From: Paroceanicella profunda
GTDB taxonomy: Bacteria > Pseudomonadota > Alphaproteobacteria > Rhodobacterales > Rhodobacteraceae
DNA length: 64,000 bases
Direction of reading: 5' to 3'
NCBI RefSeq assembly: GCF_005887635.2
Contig: NZ_CP040818.1
Coordinates: forward strand, 62,001 to 126,000
The position numbers and the translations under genes are program-made. The notes beneath the pieces are model-generated. The model worked only from the letters and a program-made list of their open reading frames with translations. It was not told the origin of the DNA and did not search any database. Of the stretch, positions 43,915-53,124 are shown in pieces (position 1 is the first letter of the stretch; each line of letters begins with the position of its first letter).

Positions 43915-44787
43915 ATGACCGCGACATCCCCCGACCCGTCGAAGCTGCACGACCGCCGCGAGACGCGCCTCGTGCTGATGTTGCTGGCGCCGGCCCTTCT
44001 CGTGGTGGCGGGGCTGATGCTGGCGCCGCTCGGCTGGCTGGCCTGGCAGTCCGTCCACCAGGACGGAAGCCTCTCGCTGGCGCATTACGCGCGCTTCCTG
44101 ACCGACAGCATCTACGCCACCGCCTTCCTGCAGACCTTCCGCATCGCCTTCACCGTCACGCTCGCCGCGCTGCTGATCGGCTATCCGATCGCCTATCTCG
44201 CGGCCACGGTGCCGCGGGCCTGGTCCCTGCTGATCCTCGCCGCGGTGCTGCTGCCGTTCTGGACCAGCGTGCTGGTGCGCACCTATGCCTGGCTCATCCT
44301 GCTGCAGCGGCGCGGGCTGGTGAACACGCTGCTGGTGAACACCGGCGTGATCGACCAGCCGCTCACCCTGGTGAACAACGAGTTCGGAACGGTGATGGCC
44401 ACCATCCACATCCTGCTGCCCTTCATGGTGCTGCCGCTCTACGCCGCTATGCAGAAGATCCCGCCCGAGCTCACCATGGCCGGGGCCAGCCTGGGCGGGC
44501 GGCCGGGCATGGTGTTCCGCACCGTGTTCCTGCCGCTCTCCGTGCCCGGGGCCATCGCGGGCTCGGTGCTGGTCTTCGTGCTCACGCTGGGCTTCTACAT
44601 CACGCCGGAGCTGCTGGGCGGCGGGCGGGCCTTCATGGTCTCCATGCTGGTGGCGCGCAACATCGAGATCTACAACGAATGGGGGGCGGCCTCCTCCATC
44701 TCCGTCGTGCTGCTGGTCTGCGTGGTGCTGGTGTTCCGGCTCGCCAGCCTGCTGCTGCCCTTCGACCGCATCATGGGAACGAGGTGA
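43915..44787 (+). CDS. ABC transporter permease, PotB type
   Basis: 290 residues and about six membrane helices (MLLAPALLVVAGLMLAPLGW, LAALLIGYPIAYLAA, LLILAAVLLPFWTSVLVRT). The cytoplasmic coupling loop is MAGASLGGRPGMVFRTVFLP, an EAA-like motif. It is the first permease of the heterodimer and lies 3 bp before the second. Confidence 0.92.
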   Translation: MTATSPDPSKLHDRRETRLVLMLLAPALLVVAGLMLAPLGWLAWQSVHQDGSLSLAHYARFLTDSIYATAFLQTFRIAFTVTLAALLIGYPIAYLAATVPRAWSLLILAAVLLPFWTSVLVRTYAWLILLQRRGLVNTLLVNTGVIDQPLTLVNNEFGTVMATIHILLPFMVLPLYAAMQKIPPELTMAGASLGGRPGMVFRTVFLPLSVPGAIAGSVLVFVLTLGFYITPELLGGGRAFMVSMLVARNIEIYNEWGAASSISVVLLVCVVLVFRLASLLLPFDRIMGTR

Positions 44788-44790
44788 ACC

Positions 44791-45594
44791 ATGCCGCGCC
44801 GTCTCACGCCCGCGCGCCTCGCGCTCATGCTCTTCGTCGCCCTGGCCATGCTGTGGCTGATGATCCCGGTGCTGATCGTGGCGCCGATGTCCTTCTCCTC
44901 GGCGCGGTTCCTCGCCTTCCCGCCGCCGGGCTGGTCGCTGCGCTGGTACGACTCCTACCTCGCCGACCCGTCCTGGATGCGCGCCACCCGGGTGAGCCTC
45001 ACCGTGGCGGTGAGCAGCGCGCTCATCGCCACGCTCATCGGCACCGCGGCCGCCTATGCGCTCAACATGGCGAGCCGGCGGCTGGCGGGCGTGCTGCAGG
45101 TGCTGCTCCTGCTGCCGCTGGTGGTGCCCATCGTCATCACCGCGGTGGGGGTGTTCCTGGTGTTCGCCAACGTGGGGCTGCTCTCCAGCATCCCCGGGCT
45201 GATCCTGGCCAACGTGATGCTGGGCATGCCCTACGTGGTCACCTCCGTGCTGGTGGGACTGCGCAAGTTCGACCCGGTGCAGGAGATGGTGGCCCGCAGC
45301 CTCGGCATGAACCGGCTGCGCGCCTTCTTCTCCGTCACCCTGCCGCAGATCCGGCCCAGCGTGGTCTCCGGCACGCTCTTCGCCTTCATCTCCGCGCTGG
45401 ACGAGACGGTGGTGGCCATCTTCATCTCCGGCGGCGAGAACCAGACGCTGACGAAGAAGATGTTCACCGCCCTGCGCGACGAGATCGACCCCACCATCGC
45501 CGCGCTGAGCACCCTGCTCACCGCCACCTCCTTCCTGCTGCTGGCGCTCATGGCGCTGAACCTGCGCGCCCGGGCCCGCAAGGGCGCGCGATGA
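44791..45594 (+). CDS. ABC transporter permease, PotC type
   Basis: 267 residues and about six helices. The coupling loop is MVARSLGMNRLRAFFSVTLP and PQIRPSVVSGTLFAFISALD. It pairs with the preceding permease. Its stop overlaps the start of the GMC oxidoreductase (ATGA), tying uptake and oxidation together in translation. Confidence 0.92.
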   Translation: MPRRLTPARLALMLFVALAMLWLMIPVLIVAPMSFSSARFLAFPPPGWSLRWYDSYLADPSWMRATRVSLTVAVSSALIATLIGTAAAYALNMASRRLAGVLQVLLLLPLVVPIVITAVGVFLVFANVGLLSSIPGLILANVMLGMPYVVTSVLVGLRKFDPVQEMVARSLGMNRLRAFFSVTLPQIRPSVVSGTLFAFISALDETVVAIFISGGENQTLTKKMFTALRDEIDPTIAALSTLLTATSFLLLALMALNLRARARKGAR

Positions 45595-47372
45595 CCCCGC
45601 CGGAGCCCGCGGGCCCGGACACGCCGTCTCCCGCCCCCACGCCGATCGCCGGAGGCACCGATGCGGACATCCTGGTGATCGGCGGCGGCAGCGCCGGCTG
45701 CGTTCTGGCGGCGCGGCTGTCGGAGGACCCGGCCCTGCGCGTGGTGCTGGTGGAGGCGGGGCGCGACATCTCCGCCGCCAACCTGCCGCCCGAGATCCGC
45801 AGCCGCTATCCGGGGCGCGCCTATCTCGACCCGCGCAACACCTGGGCGCGGCTGACGGCCCGGCTCGGCACGCACCGGCGCTACGAACAGGCCCGGCTGC
45901 TGGGCGGCGGCTCGGCGATCAACGCGCTGATGTCGAACCGCGGCGCCCCGGCGGATTACGACCGCTGGGCGGAGATGGGCGCCACCGGCTGGTCCTGGGC
46001 GGACTGTCTGCCGGTGTTCCGCGCCATCGAGGCGGACCGCGACTGCGACGGCCCCCTGCACGGCCGCACCGGCCCGCTGGTGCTGCGCCGGCCCGGCGAC
46101 GACCGGCTCTCGCCCTTCGTGGCCCGGGTGATGGCGGTGCTCGCGCGCCGCGGCACCCCCCACCGCGCGGACCAGAACGGCCCCTGGCAGGACGGCACCT
46201 TCCGCGGCGTGACCGCGGTGAGCGACGCGGGCGAGCGCCAGCCCACCTCCGTCGCCTGGCTCACCCCCGCGGTGCGCGCCCGGCCGAACCTGCGCGTGCT
46301 CACCGGCCACCAGGCCCTGCGCCTCACCCATTCGGGCGCCCGCGTCACCGGGGCGGAGCTGCGCGGGCCGGCGGGAGGCCTGACCCTCTCCGCCCGGCTC
46401 ACCGTGCTGAGCGCCGGCGCCCTGCACACGCCCGCGCTCATGCTGCGCTCCGGCATCGGGCCGGAGGAGGAGCTCTCGCGCCACGCCGTCGCGCCGCTCG
46501 CCAGGCTGCCGGGCGTCGGCCGCAACCTGATGGAACACCCCTCCATCGCCGTGGCCTGCACCCTGCCGCGCGCCATGCGGGTGCGCGGCGAGGGAGAGCA
46601 TCACGAGCAGGGCGTCTGGCGCTATTCCTCCGGCCTGCCCGGCACACCGCCGGGCGACATGCACGGCGCCATCCTCTCGCGCTCGGGCTGGCACTCGCTG
46701 GGGCGGCGCACGGGCAGCATCTTCTTCTGGGTGAACAAGTCCTTCTCGCGCGGGCGGGTGCGCCTCGCCTCCGCGGACCTGCTGGCCGAGCCGGAGGTGG
46801 ATTTCGCCATGCTCTCGGACCCGCGGGACCTCACCCGCCTGAAGGACGCCCTGCGCGCCGGGGCCGCGGTGCTCGGCGACCCGGGGATGGACGGCGCCCG
46901 CGGCACCGTCTTCCCGGCCAGCTACACCCCAAGGGTGGCCCGCATCGCCGCCCCCGGCGCCCGGAACGCGCTGGCACGCGGGCTGCTCTCCGGGCTCATC
47001 GACATCGCCGGGCCCCTGCGCGGGGCGCTGGTGGGCCTGGTGATCACCCCGGGTGTGCGCCTTTCGCGCCTGCTGGCCGACGACGCCGCCCTCACCGCCT
47101 TCGTGCGCCGCAACGTGGGCGGCACCTGGCACCCCTCCGGCACCTGCCGCATGGGCGCCGAGGACGACCCCGAAGCCGTCACCGATCCGCGCGGCCGGGT
47201 GCGCGGCGTGCCCGGGCTGCGCATCGCCGATGCGTCGCTGATGCCCGAGATCCCCTGCGCGAACACCAACCTGCCCACCCTCATGATCGCCGAACGCATC
47301 GCCGGCTTCATCCGCGCCGACCTCGCCGAGGCGCCAGGCGACGCCCGGCCCGCCGCCCGCGCCGCAGGCTGA
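45591..47372 (+). CDS. GMC-family oxidoreductase (choline dehydrogenase-like)
   Basis: 593 residues; FAD enzyme that oxidises an alcohol group. A Pro-rich N-terminus of about 25 residues precedes ILVIGGGSAGCVLAARLSED. Then come ARLLGGGSAINALMSNRGAP, LHTPALMLRSGIGPEEEL (GMC signature 2), and the active-site end GGTWHPSGTCRMGAEDDP (catalytic His) with IPCANTNLPTLMIAERIAGF (Asn pair). It is co-translated with the permeases, so its substrate is probably the imported compound or a product of the DAO enzyme. Confidence 0.92.
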   Translation: MTPPEPAGPDTPSPAPTPIAGGTDADILVIGGGSAGCVLAARLSEDPALRVVLVEAGRDISAANLPPEIRSRYPGRAYLDPRNTWARLTARLGTHRRYEQARLLGGGSAINALMSNRGAPADYDRWAEMGATGWSWADCLPVFRAIEADRDCDGPLHGRTGPLVLRRPGDDRLSPFVARVMAVLARRGTPHRADQNGPWQDGTFRGVTAVSDAGERQPTSVAWLTPAVRARPNLRVLTGHQALRLTHSGARVTGAELRGPAGGLTLSARLTVLSAGALHTPALMLRSGIGPEEELSRHAVAPLARLPGVGRNLMEHPSIAVACTLPRAMRVRGEGEHHEQGVWRYSSGLPGTPPGDMHGAILSRSGWHSLGRRTGSIFFWVNKSFSRGRVRLASADLLAEPEVDFAMLSDPRDLTRLKDALRAGAAVLGDPGMDGARGTVFPASYTPRVARIAAPGARNALARGLLSGLIDIAGPLRGALVGLVITPGVRLSRLLADDAALTAFVRRNVGGTWHPSGTCRMGAEDDPEAVTDPRGRVRGVPGLRIADASLMPEIPCANTNLPTLMIAERIAGFIRADLAEAPGDARPAARAAG

Positions 47373-48522
47373 CCCGCAGCAGGCGGACCGCCGACCCCGC
47401 CCGTCATCTCCTCACACCGGCGCGCGCGCCGCTGGAGCCCCGACAGCGCGGCTGTCGCCCCCGCCCGGCAGGCTCGGTAGGCTCGGTAGGCTCGGTAGGC
47501 TCGGCAGAGCGAGCGCACCCGTGCGCTCCGCGCAATCCTCTCCGTCGGACGCCCGCCCCCCCCGGGCCGGCACCGGAGGCGGGCGGGCCACCGGCACGCC
47601 TTCCTGCCCGGGAATGGGCGCCCCGCGCCCGCGCCGCAGGCCCGGAATCGCGATGCGAGACCTCGCCGGACCGGGTAAACCGGTGGCCGCTGGGGCACGC
47701 CGGACGATTTCGGCGCCAAGGCCGCCTTTCTGCGCTTGAGCGCGGCCCGTTGCCTCAACGGCGCGGCGAGCAACGTGGACGGCGGCCGGCGCGCCCGCCG
47801 GGGACCTTCCCCGGCGCACGGCATCCGCCCGACACGCCGCGCTCCGGCCCGCCCCGCCAGGCTCCCGACTCACCCGGATGCCGGGCAGGCCGGGCCCGGC
47901 CGTCCGGCCGGCTTCACCGCTTCGGCATCCCCCGCAGCGGCCCACGCGCCGGCGCGCAGGATTGCCGGCGCCCGGAACCGGGCTCCGGCGGCACTCGGGC
48001 TCGCGGAGCTGACCGCGGCTCCGCTCCCCCGCAGGCCAGTTCGTCCCACCGGGCGCGGGCCCCTGCCCTTCACGTCACAGGCCGGGACGTGCCGGCAGAT
48101 GTTCCCGGCCGGGCGGAGTGGCTGGCGCGCAGGCTTGCCGGGCCGGCGGCGCAAGAGCTGTCGCGCGCACGGCTGGTCCGAGCACCATGTGACCGCCCTC
48201 ACCTTCATCCGGGAGCCCGGCGCAGCGGGATGTCACGGCGGCGCGCGGCAGGGTCTGCGGTGTCCGGGGCGCGGACGGCGCCGCACGAGAGACGCCGGAG
48301 CACGGCGGGTCCTGCCGATCCATACGGCGAAGGCAGCGCTGCCGCGGGAGCGCCGCGTCCGACGCGGGGTTGCCCGGGCGCCGGCCGCGCGTGGCGCAGC
48401 GGCGCCCCTGCGGCACGGAGCCCCGGTGCGATGTTTTGAACGCACACGCGGTTCACCCCTGCGCGGATTGCGGTAAGCTGGCCCGGCACCCGGAAGGGTG
48501 CGCGTAAACCGGGAGCAGGTGC
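47373..48522. other. Long gene-free region between catabolic operon and stress locus
   Basis: About 1.15 kb. Frames on both strands are open for up to 250 codons, but with amino-acid composition (Arg, Pro, Gly, Ala) typical of unread GC-rich DNA, and none has a family match. It contains the 9-bp repeat at 47471-47506. I see no RNA gene. It may be a decayed gene region. Confidence 0.45.
47471..47506. repeat. 9-bp tandem repeat, 4 copies
   Basis: GGCTCGGTA x3 followed by GGCTCGGCA, with no other mismatch. It lies about 100 bp after the GMC gene. Same unit length as the 38183 array but unrelated in sequence. Confidence 0.8.
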
Positions 48523-48714
48523 ATGAGCGCAGCGGATGACGAAACGCCCTGTCCCGACCCGGTGCCCGACCTGGCCGCGCGCGTCGAGGACCTCCGGCAG
48601 GCGCTGGAGGCGAGCGACACGCCGCCCGGCATCCTGGACCTCGCGAACCGGCTGCGCGCCGCGCTGGAGGCCCACGCCGCCGGCCGCGCCGCGAAACCCT
48701 CCGCCGAGGAGTGA
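48523..48714 (+). CDS. Small protein upstream of ecfG, candidate NepR anti-sigma factor
   Basis: 63 residues, acidic. ATG 48523 follows GGGAGCAGG. The core RVEDLRQALEASDTPPGILD plus LANRLRAALEA resembles the NepR layout (two helices joined by a Pro-containing linker, then LDLxxRL), but the usual EPVPDRF core is not exact. Position fits: nepR commonly lies directly upstream of ecfG, and an EcfG-type promoter lies between the two. If right, it binds the sigma factor until PhyR sequesters it. PhyR is not in the window. Confidence 0.45.
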   Translation: MSAADDETPCPDPVPDLAARVEDLRQALEASDTPPGILDLANRLRAALEAHAAGRAAKPSAEE

Positions 48715-48745
48715 ACCTGCCACGCGCAATAGCGTGCGGGGCAAG

Positions 48746-48771
48746 GGAACTCCGGCCCCGGAGGAGTCGTT
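48746..48771 (+). promoter_or_regulatory. EcfG-type general stress promoter of the sigma gene
   Basis: GGAAC (48746-48750), 17 bp, CGTT (48768-48771): an exact match to the known alphaproteobacterial general-stress consensus, 37 bp before the sigma start. It predicts autoregulation. Confidence 0.7.
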
Positions 48772-48807
48772 GGCATGTACCACGCGCCGTGCGGGAGGGA
48801 GATGAGC

Positions 48808-49329
48808 ATGCTTGGACCGGATCCGGACGTCACGCGGGCCAGCGACATCTCGCATGACGTGGTCGCGCTGATCCCGCAGCTCCGGGGCTATGCGCGCGCG
48901 CTGACCGGAGGCTGGGACGATGCCGACGACCTGGTGCAGGACACGCTGGCGAAGGCCATCGCCCATGCGGAGAAATTCACCCGCGACACAAACCTGCGCG
49001 CCTGGCTGTTCACCATCATGCGCAACACTTTCCTCAACGAGATCAAGCTGCGCCGGCGCGAGCGCCCGGGGCGGGAGGCTTGCGTGTCGCTGTCCTCGCG
49101 CGCGGTGTCCGCGCCGACGCAGGAATGGTCGGTGCGCGGCGGCGAACTGATGCGCGCCATCGACCGGGTGCCGGAGCCCTACCGCGAGATGCTCATGCTG
49201 GTGGTGGTGATGGGCGAGAGCTACGAGGACAGCGCGCGCATCTGCAACTGCGCCATCGGCACGGTGAAGAGCCGGGTGAGCCGGGCCCGCACGCTGGTGA
49301 TGGAAGAGCTGCACGAATCCGCCATCTGA
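48808..49329 (+). CDS. ECF sigma factor, EcfG-like
   Basis: 173 residues. Region 2 is LIPQLRGYARALTGGWDDAD, DLVQDTLAKAIAHAEKF and NLRAWLFTIMRNTFLNEIK; region 4 is YREMLMLVVVMGESYEDSAR and CAIGTVKSRVSRARTLVMEE. This is the compact two-domain layout of EcfG-type sigmas that drive the general stress response. ATG 48808 lies 8 bases after GGGAGGG; an ATG at 48802 sits too close. The EcfG-type promoter upstream and the catalase downstream with a similar promoter support the role. Confidence 0.82.
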   Translation: MLGPDPDVTRASDISHDVVALIPQLRGYARALTGGWDDADDLVQDTLAKAIAHAEKFTRDTNLRAWLFTIMRNTFLNEIKLRRRERPGREACVSLSSRAVSAPTQEWSVRGGELMRAIDRVPEPYREMLMLVVVMGESYEDSARICNCAIGTVKSRVSRARTLVMEELHESAI

Positions 49330-49612
49330 CCGGCCCGCGCCCGTCCTCGCGCGCGCCTCCTCGTGCGGCTGCCCCCAGGCCGCACCGCAGCCCGCCCGCG
49401 AAGCGGAGCGCCGGGGAACCGCTGCCCCCCGCCACCCGGACAGCCCGTGCGCGGCGGGTCTCCCTGCCATCGCGATCCCGCTTGCCTGCGCCCGGCCCGG
49501 GCCTGCCACCGCACCCTCCCCACCCGGTGCCGCATGCGCAACGGCGCCACGCGCGCTCCGCGCCGCGCCGGGAGCCGTGCTACACCCGCGTGCAAGACCG
49601 CGCTTCAGCGCA
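49330..49612. other. Spacer between ecfG and the 42-bp repeats
   Basis: No supported gene in this 280-bp stretch, and no clear terminator. With the repeat array and promoter that follow, it makes up the 674-bp sigma-catalase gap. Confidence 0.4.
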
Positions 49613-49834
49613 GGTTCCGGGGCTGAGGTTCCACGACGCTGGCTCCGAAGTTCCGGTTCCGCAGCGCAGGCTCCACAGCACTGGTTCCGGAGTTCCGGTT
49701 CCGCAGCGCAAGCACCGCGGCACTGGTTCCGGAGTTCAGGTTCCGCAGCGCAAGCACCGCGGCACTGGTTCCGGAGTTCAGGTTCCGCAGCGCAGGCTTC
49801 ACAGCACTGGTTCCGCAGCGCAGGCTCCACGGCT
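49613..49834. repeat. 42-bp tandem repeats upstream of the catalase gene
   Basis: Units beginning GGTTCCGCAGCGCA start at 49655, 49697, 49739 and 49781, exactly 42 bp apart. A decayed unit is at 49613 and a shortened one at 49809. Units at 49697 and 49739 are almost identical. The array ends about 75 bp before the candidate catalase promoter. In frame it would encode 14-residue repeats (VPQRKHRGTGSGVQ on plus), but no start or family supports a protein. Confidence 0.85.
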
Positions 49835-49910
49835 CACCTTCCGAGGCGCAGGCGCCAGTGCGCAGGCTCCGGAGCACGGGACGGACATTCGGCACCACGG
49901 CAAAATTCCG

Positions 49911-49935
49911 GGAACAAATGCCCGCGCTGCCTGTT
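49911..49935 (+). promoter_or_regulatory. Candidate EcfG promoter of the catalase gene
   Basis: GGAAC (49911-49915), 16 bp, TGTT (49932-49935), one base from consensus, about 70 bp before the catalase start. It predicts control by the EcfG-like sigma encoded just upstream. Confidence 0.55.
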
Positions 49936-50003
49936 CGTGAGGGCTGACCCCCGACAGGCGCCGGGCGCGCCCCGGCGGACCATCCGACCCCCAAGGAGCC
50001 GAC

Positions 50004-52109
50004 ATGACCGACACCCCCCTGTTCCGACCCACGGCCGACACCCAGAAATCCAACGAGATCACCGACCACCTGGTGACACGCGGCACCGGCGGCGAACTGC
50101 ACCAGACCCCTTCGGGCGACACCCCGCGCCTGACCACCGCCCAGGGCGCCCCCGTCGCGGATGACCAGAACAGCCTCACCGCCGGCCCGCGCGGCCCGAC
50201 GCTGATGGAGGATTTCCACTTCCGCGAGAAGATCTTCCACTTCGACCATGAGCGCATCCCCGAACGCGTGGTCCACGCGCGCGGCTATGGCGCGCACGGC
50301 TTCCTGGAGGTGACGGAGGCGATCCCCGAGCTCACCTCCGCCAGCCTGTTCCAGAAGAAGGGCACCCGCGTGCCCGCCTTCGTGCGCTTCTCCACGGTGG
50401 CCGGCAACAAGGGCTCCGCCGATCTCGCGCGCGACGTGCGCGGCTTCGCCGTCAAGCTCTACACCCAGGACGGAAACTGGGACATCGTGGGCAACAACAT
50501 CCCGGTGTTCTTCATCCAGGACGCGATGAAATTCCCCGACCTGATCCACGCCGCGAAGGCCGCGCCGGACCGCGGCTTCCCCCAGGCCCAGACCGCGCAT
50601 GACAATTTCTGGGACTTCGTCTCGCTGATGCCCGAGGCGATGCACATGGTGATGTGGACCATGTCGGACCGCGCCATCCCCCGCTCCTTCCGCTTCATGG
50701 AGGGGTTCGGGGTGCACACCTTCCGCTTCGTGAACGCGAAGGGCGAGGGCAGCTTCGTGAAGTTCCACTGGAAGCCGAAGCTGGGCCTGCAGTCCGTCAC
50801 ATGGGACGAGGCGGTGACGATCATGGGCGCGGACCCGGATTTCCACCGCCGCGACCTCTGGACGGCCATCCGGTCCGGCGCCTTCCCGGAATGGGAACTG
50901 GGCGTGCAGGTGTTCGACGACGCCTTCGCCGACAGCCTGGAATACGACGTGCTGGACGCCACCAAGCTCATCCCCGAGGAGCAGTGCCCGGTGCGCATCA
51001 TCGGCCGGCTGGTGCTGGACCGCGTGGTGGACAATTTCTTCGCCGAAACCGAGCAGGTGGCCTTCTGCACCCAGAACATCGTGCCCGGCGTGGACTTCAC
51101 CAACGACCCGCTGCTGCAGGGCCGGAACTTCTCCTACCTCGACACCCAGACCAAGCGCCTGGGCGGGCCGAACTTCACCCATATCCCGATCAACGCGCCG
51201 AAATGCCCGTTCCACCACTTCCAGCAGGACGGGCACATGGCCATGCACGGCCCCGCCGGGCGGGCGAATTACGAGCCCAATTCCTGGGCGCAGGGCGGCC
51301 CGCGCGCGGCGCCGAAACAGGGTTTCCATTCGCTCGCCGAGCCGATGGAGGGCGAGAAGCGCCGCATCCGCCCCGAGGCCTTCGCCGATCACTACAGCCA
51401 GGCCCGGCAGTTCTACCGCAGCCAGACGGCGGTGGAGCAGGCGCATATCGCCTCCGCGCTGGTGTTCGAGCTGTCCAAGGTGGAGGTGGAGGAGATCCGC
51501 GCCCGGGTGGTCTCGCACCTGCCCAACATCGATGCGGACCTGGCGCAGCGCGTGGCCGACGGGCTGGGGCTCGACATGCCGAAGGCCGCGAAACCCGCGA
51601 AGGCGCCTGTCGACCTGCCGCTGTCCGACAAGCTCTCGATCCTCCGGAACGGCCCCGAGCGCTTCGAGGGCCGCAAGCTGGGCCTGCTGGTGACCGACGG
51701 GGCCGACGCCGCGCTGGTCGACGCGCTGGCCAGCGCGGTGAGCGCCGCCGGCGGCATGCTGGAGGTGGTCGCCCCCCGGGTGGGCGGCGTCACCCTCTCC
51801 GATGGCACCGCCCTGCCCGCGCAGCAGAAGATCGATGGCGGCCCCTCGGCGCTCTACGACGCCGTGGCGGTCATCGTGTCGGCGGAGGGCGCGGAGATGC
51901 TCGCCAGCCTGCATGCCGCGAAGACCTTCGCCGCCGATGCCTTCGCCCATGCGAAATTCATCGGGCTGTCGGAGGAGGCGGGCGCGCTGTTCGACGCCGC
52001 CGGCGTGACCGGGCGCGATGCCGGCATGCCCACCCTCGCCAGCCCCGCCGACGCGAAGGCCTTCCTGAAGACCTGCGGCGCGCTGCGCTTCTGGGACCGC
52101 GTGTCCTGA
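50004..52109 (+). CDS. katE: Large-subunit catalase, HPII (KatE) type
   Basis: Haem catalase that converts hydrogen peroxide to water and oxygen. 701 residues, close to E. coli HPII. Catalytic His lies in [16 protein letters not shown], the distal Asn in [15 protein letters not shown], and the proximal Tyr in [19 protein letters not shown]. After about residue 540 comes the extra flavodoxin/DJ-1-like domain of large catalases ([40 protein letters not shown]). AAGGAG precedes ATG 50004. Preceded by an EcfG-like promoter; a hairpin follows. Confidence 0.95.
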   Translation: MTDTPLFRPTADTQKSNEITDHLVTRGTGGELHQTPSGDTPRLTTAQGAPVADDQNSLTAGPRGPTLMEDFHFREKIFHFDHERIPERVVHARGYGAHGFLEVTEAIPELTSASLFQKKGTRVPAFVRFSTVAGNKGSADLARDVRGFAVKLYTQDGNWDIVGNNIPVFFIQDAMKFPDLIHAAKAAPDRGFPQAQTAHDNFWDFVSLMPEAMHMVMWTMSDRAIPRSFRFMEGFGVHTFRFVNAKGEGSFVKFHWKPKLGLQSVTWDEAVTIMGADPDFHRRDLWTAIRSGAFPEWELGVQVFDDAFADSLEYDVLDATKLIPEEQCPVRIIGRLVLDRVVDNFFAETEQVAFCTQNIVPGVDFTNDPLLQGRNFSYLDTQTKRLGGPNFTHIPINAPKCPFHHFQQDGHMAMHGPAGRANYEPNSWAQGGPRAAPKQGFHSLAEPMEGEKRRIRPEAFADHYSQARQFYRSQTAVEQAHIASALVFELSKVEVEEIRARVVSHLPNIDADLAQRVADGLGLDMPKAAKPAKAPVDLPLSDKLSILRNGPERFEGRKLGLLVTDGADAALVDALASAVSAAGGMLEVVAPRVGGVTLSDGTALPAQQKIDGGPSALYDAVAVIVSAEGAEMLASLHAAKTFAADAFAHAKFIGLSEEAGALFDAAGVTGRDAGMPTLASPADAKAFLKTCGALRFWDRVS

Positions 52110-52115
52110 CCCCCC

Positions 52116-52144
52116 GGCGGCGGGCCCTCTCCTTGCCCGCCGCC
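52116..52144 (+). terminator. Hairpin after the catalase gene
   Basis: GGCGGCGGG (52116-52124), 11-base loop, CCCGCCGCC (52136-52144): a perfect 9-bp GC stem 7 bp after the stop. No T run follows and a small gene begins 26 bp later, so it may only reduce read-through. Confidence 0.5.
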
Positions 52145-52170
52145 CCCCCGTTCACCCCAGGGAGGCCCCG

Positions 52171-52350
52171 ATGACCCGACGCACCCCCGACAAGACCCCC
52201 GTGCCCGAGCGCCGCAACGCGCAGGGCCGGCATGACGGCTCCGGCCACAGGCCGGAGGAATTCGACAGCCAGAACCCGGCGAAGCAGGTGCCCAGGGCCG
52301 ATCCGGCCCGGACGCCACCGCGCAGGAAGACACCCGACCCCGAACCGTGA
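52171..52350 (+). CDS. Small hydrophilic protein downstream of catalase
   Basis: 59 residues (MTRRTPDKTPVPERRNAQGR ... RRKTPDPEP), rich in Pro, Arg, Asp and without hydrophobic segments, so probably disordered. AGGGAGG lies 5 bases before ATG 52171 and codons are GC-ending. It has no known family. Its position behind katE suggests it is part of the stress regulon, possibly a small desiccation- or stress-type protein; this is only inference. Confidence 0.55.
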   Translation: MTRRTPDKTPVPERRNAQGRHDGSGHRPEEFDSQNPAKQVPRADPARTPPRRKTPDPEP

Positions 52351-53124
52351 GCAATCCCCGCCTGGGGCCGCCCGCCTGCCGGACACGCATCGCGCGCGGC
52401 CTGACCGGGCCGGCGCGCGGGAAGCCGGGCGCATGTTCCTCGCGCAGACCGCCGGCCGCCCGGGAGAGAGCCCGGCCGCTCCGACGCCGGAAAGCCGTCG
52501 GTGCAGAACGCCGATGATCGCGCAGGGATGCGGCGACGACCGGCGCACCGGGCATGTGGACGGCAACGGTGCGCTGCCCTGCGCTCTCGTCCGGGGCGTG
52601 CCGGACGGACGGCCGTCGGGGCGCATGGCCCGCGCCTCCCACAGACCGGGAACCGCGGCGAAGAGCGTGTCTGCGGTCGGGGCGATCGGGCCCGGGGGGA
52701 GATTCGTGCGCGGCTTCCGGGAACCGGGAAATATCGAAAGCGATCCTGCGCAGAACCGGTTGACCATCGGGCGTGTCCGGACCCGCCGGTGCAGAATTTC
52801 GTACTCGGCCTGATTTATTTTGCGCGACAGTGACAAGTTCGACACGACAGACTTGCTTCTGCTACGCGAGGAGTGATGCAAGCAAAAGAACCATGCAACA
52901 TCGAAGCGACGTCATGGAGACTACCGGCATGAAACCTTCATTTCTGTCCACTTTTATTGCATTTACTAAATACTAAGCTATTCTTGCCTCGTGAGCGATG
53001 GGGAGGATTCAATAGAATCGCCGTCCGCGAGGCCAGGACGCCATGACCTGTGTTGCTCGCCGCGATTCTCGAATTTTGTTAATAATTGGCTACGCTTATT
53101 TCGTAAGCGAAGGAGAAGACACGC
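52351..53124. other. Spacer upstream of the sulfatase, AT-rich in its second half
   Basis: About 775 bp. To ~52800 it is GC-rich with no gene. From 52800 to 53124 GC drops sharply (TTTATTGCATTTACTAAATA near 52952), the lowest in the right core. This likely holds the sulfatase promoter. GATTC-AATA-GAATC at about 53008-53021 is a short inverted repeat. No small ORF is convincing. Confidence 0.45.

Noticed and set aside
47373..48522. ORFs of 180-300 codons in the GMC-nepR spacer
   Set aside because: Arg/Pro/Ala-rich products on both strands at once, with inconsistent codon bias and no recognisable domains.
49613..49834. CRISPR-like array
   Set aside because: The repeats are contiguous 42-bp units with no unique spacers and no cas genes; same for the 9-bp and 95-bp arrays.
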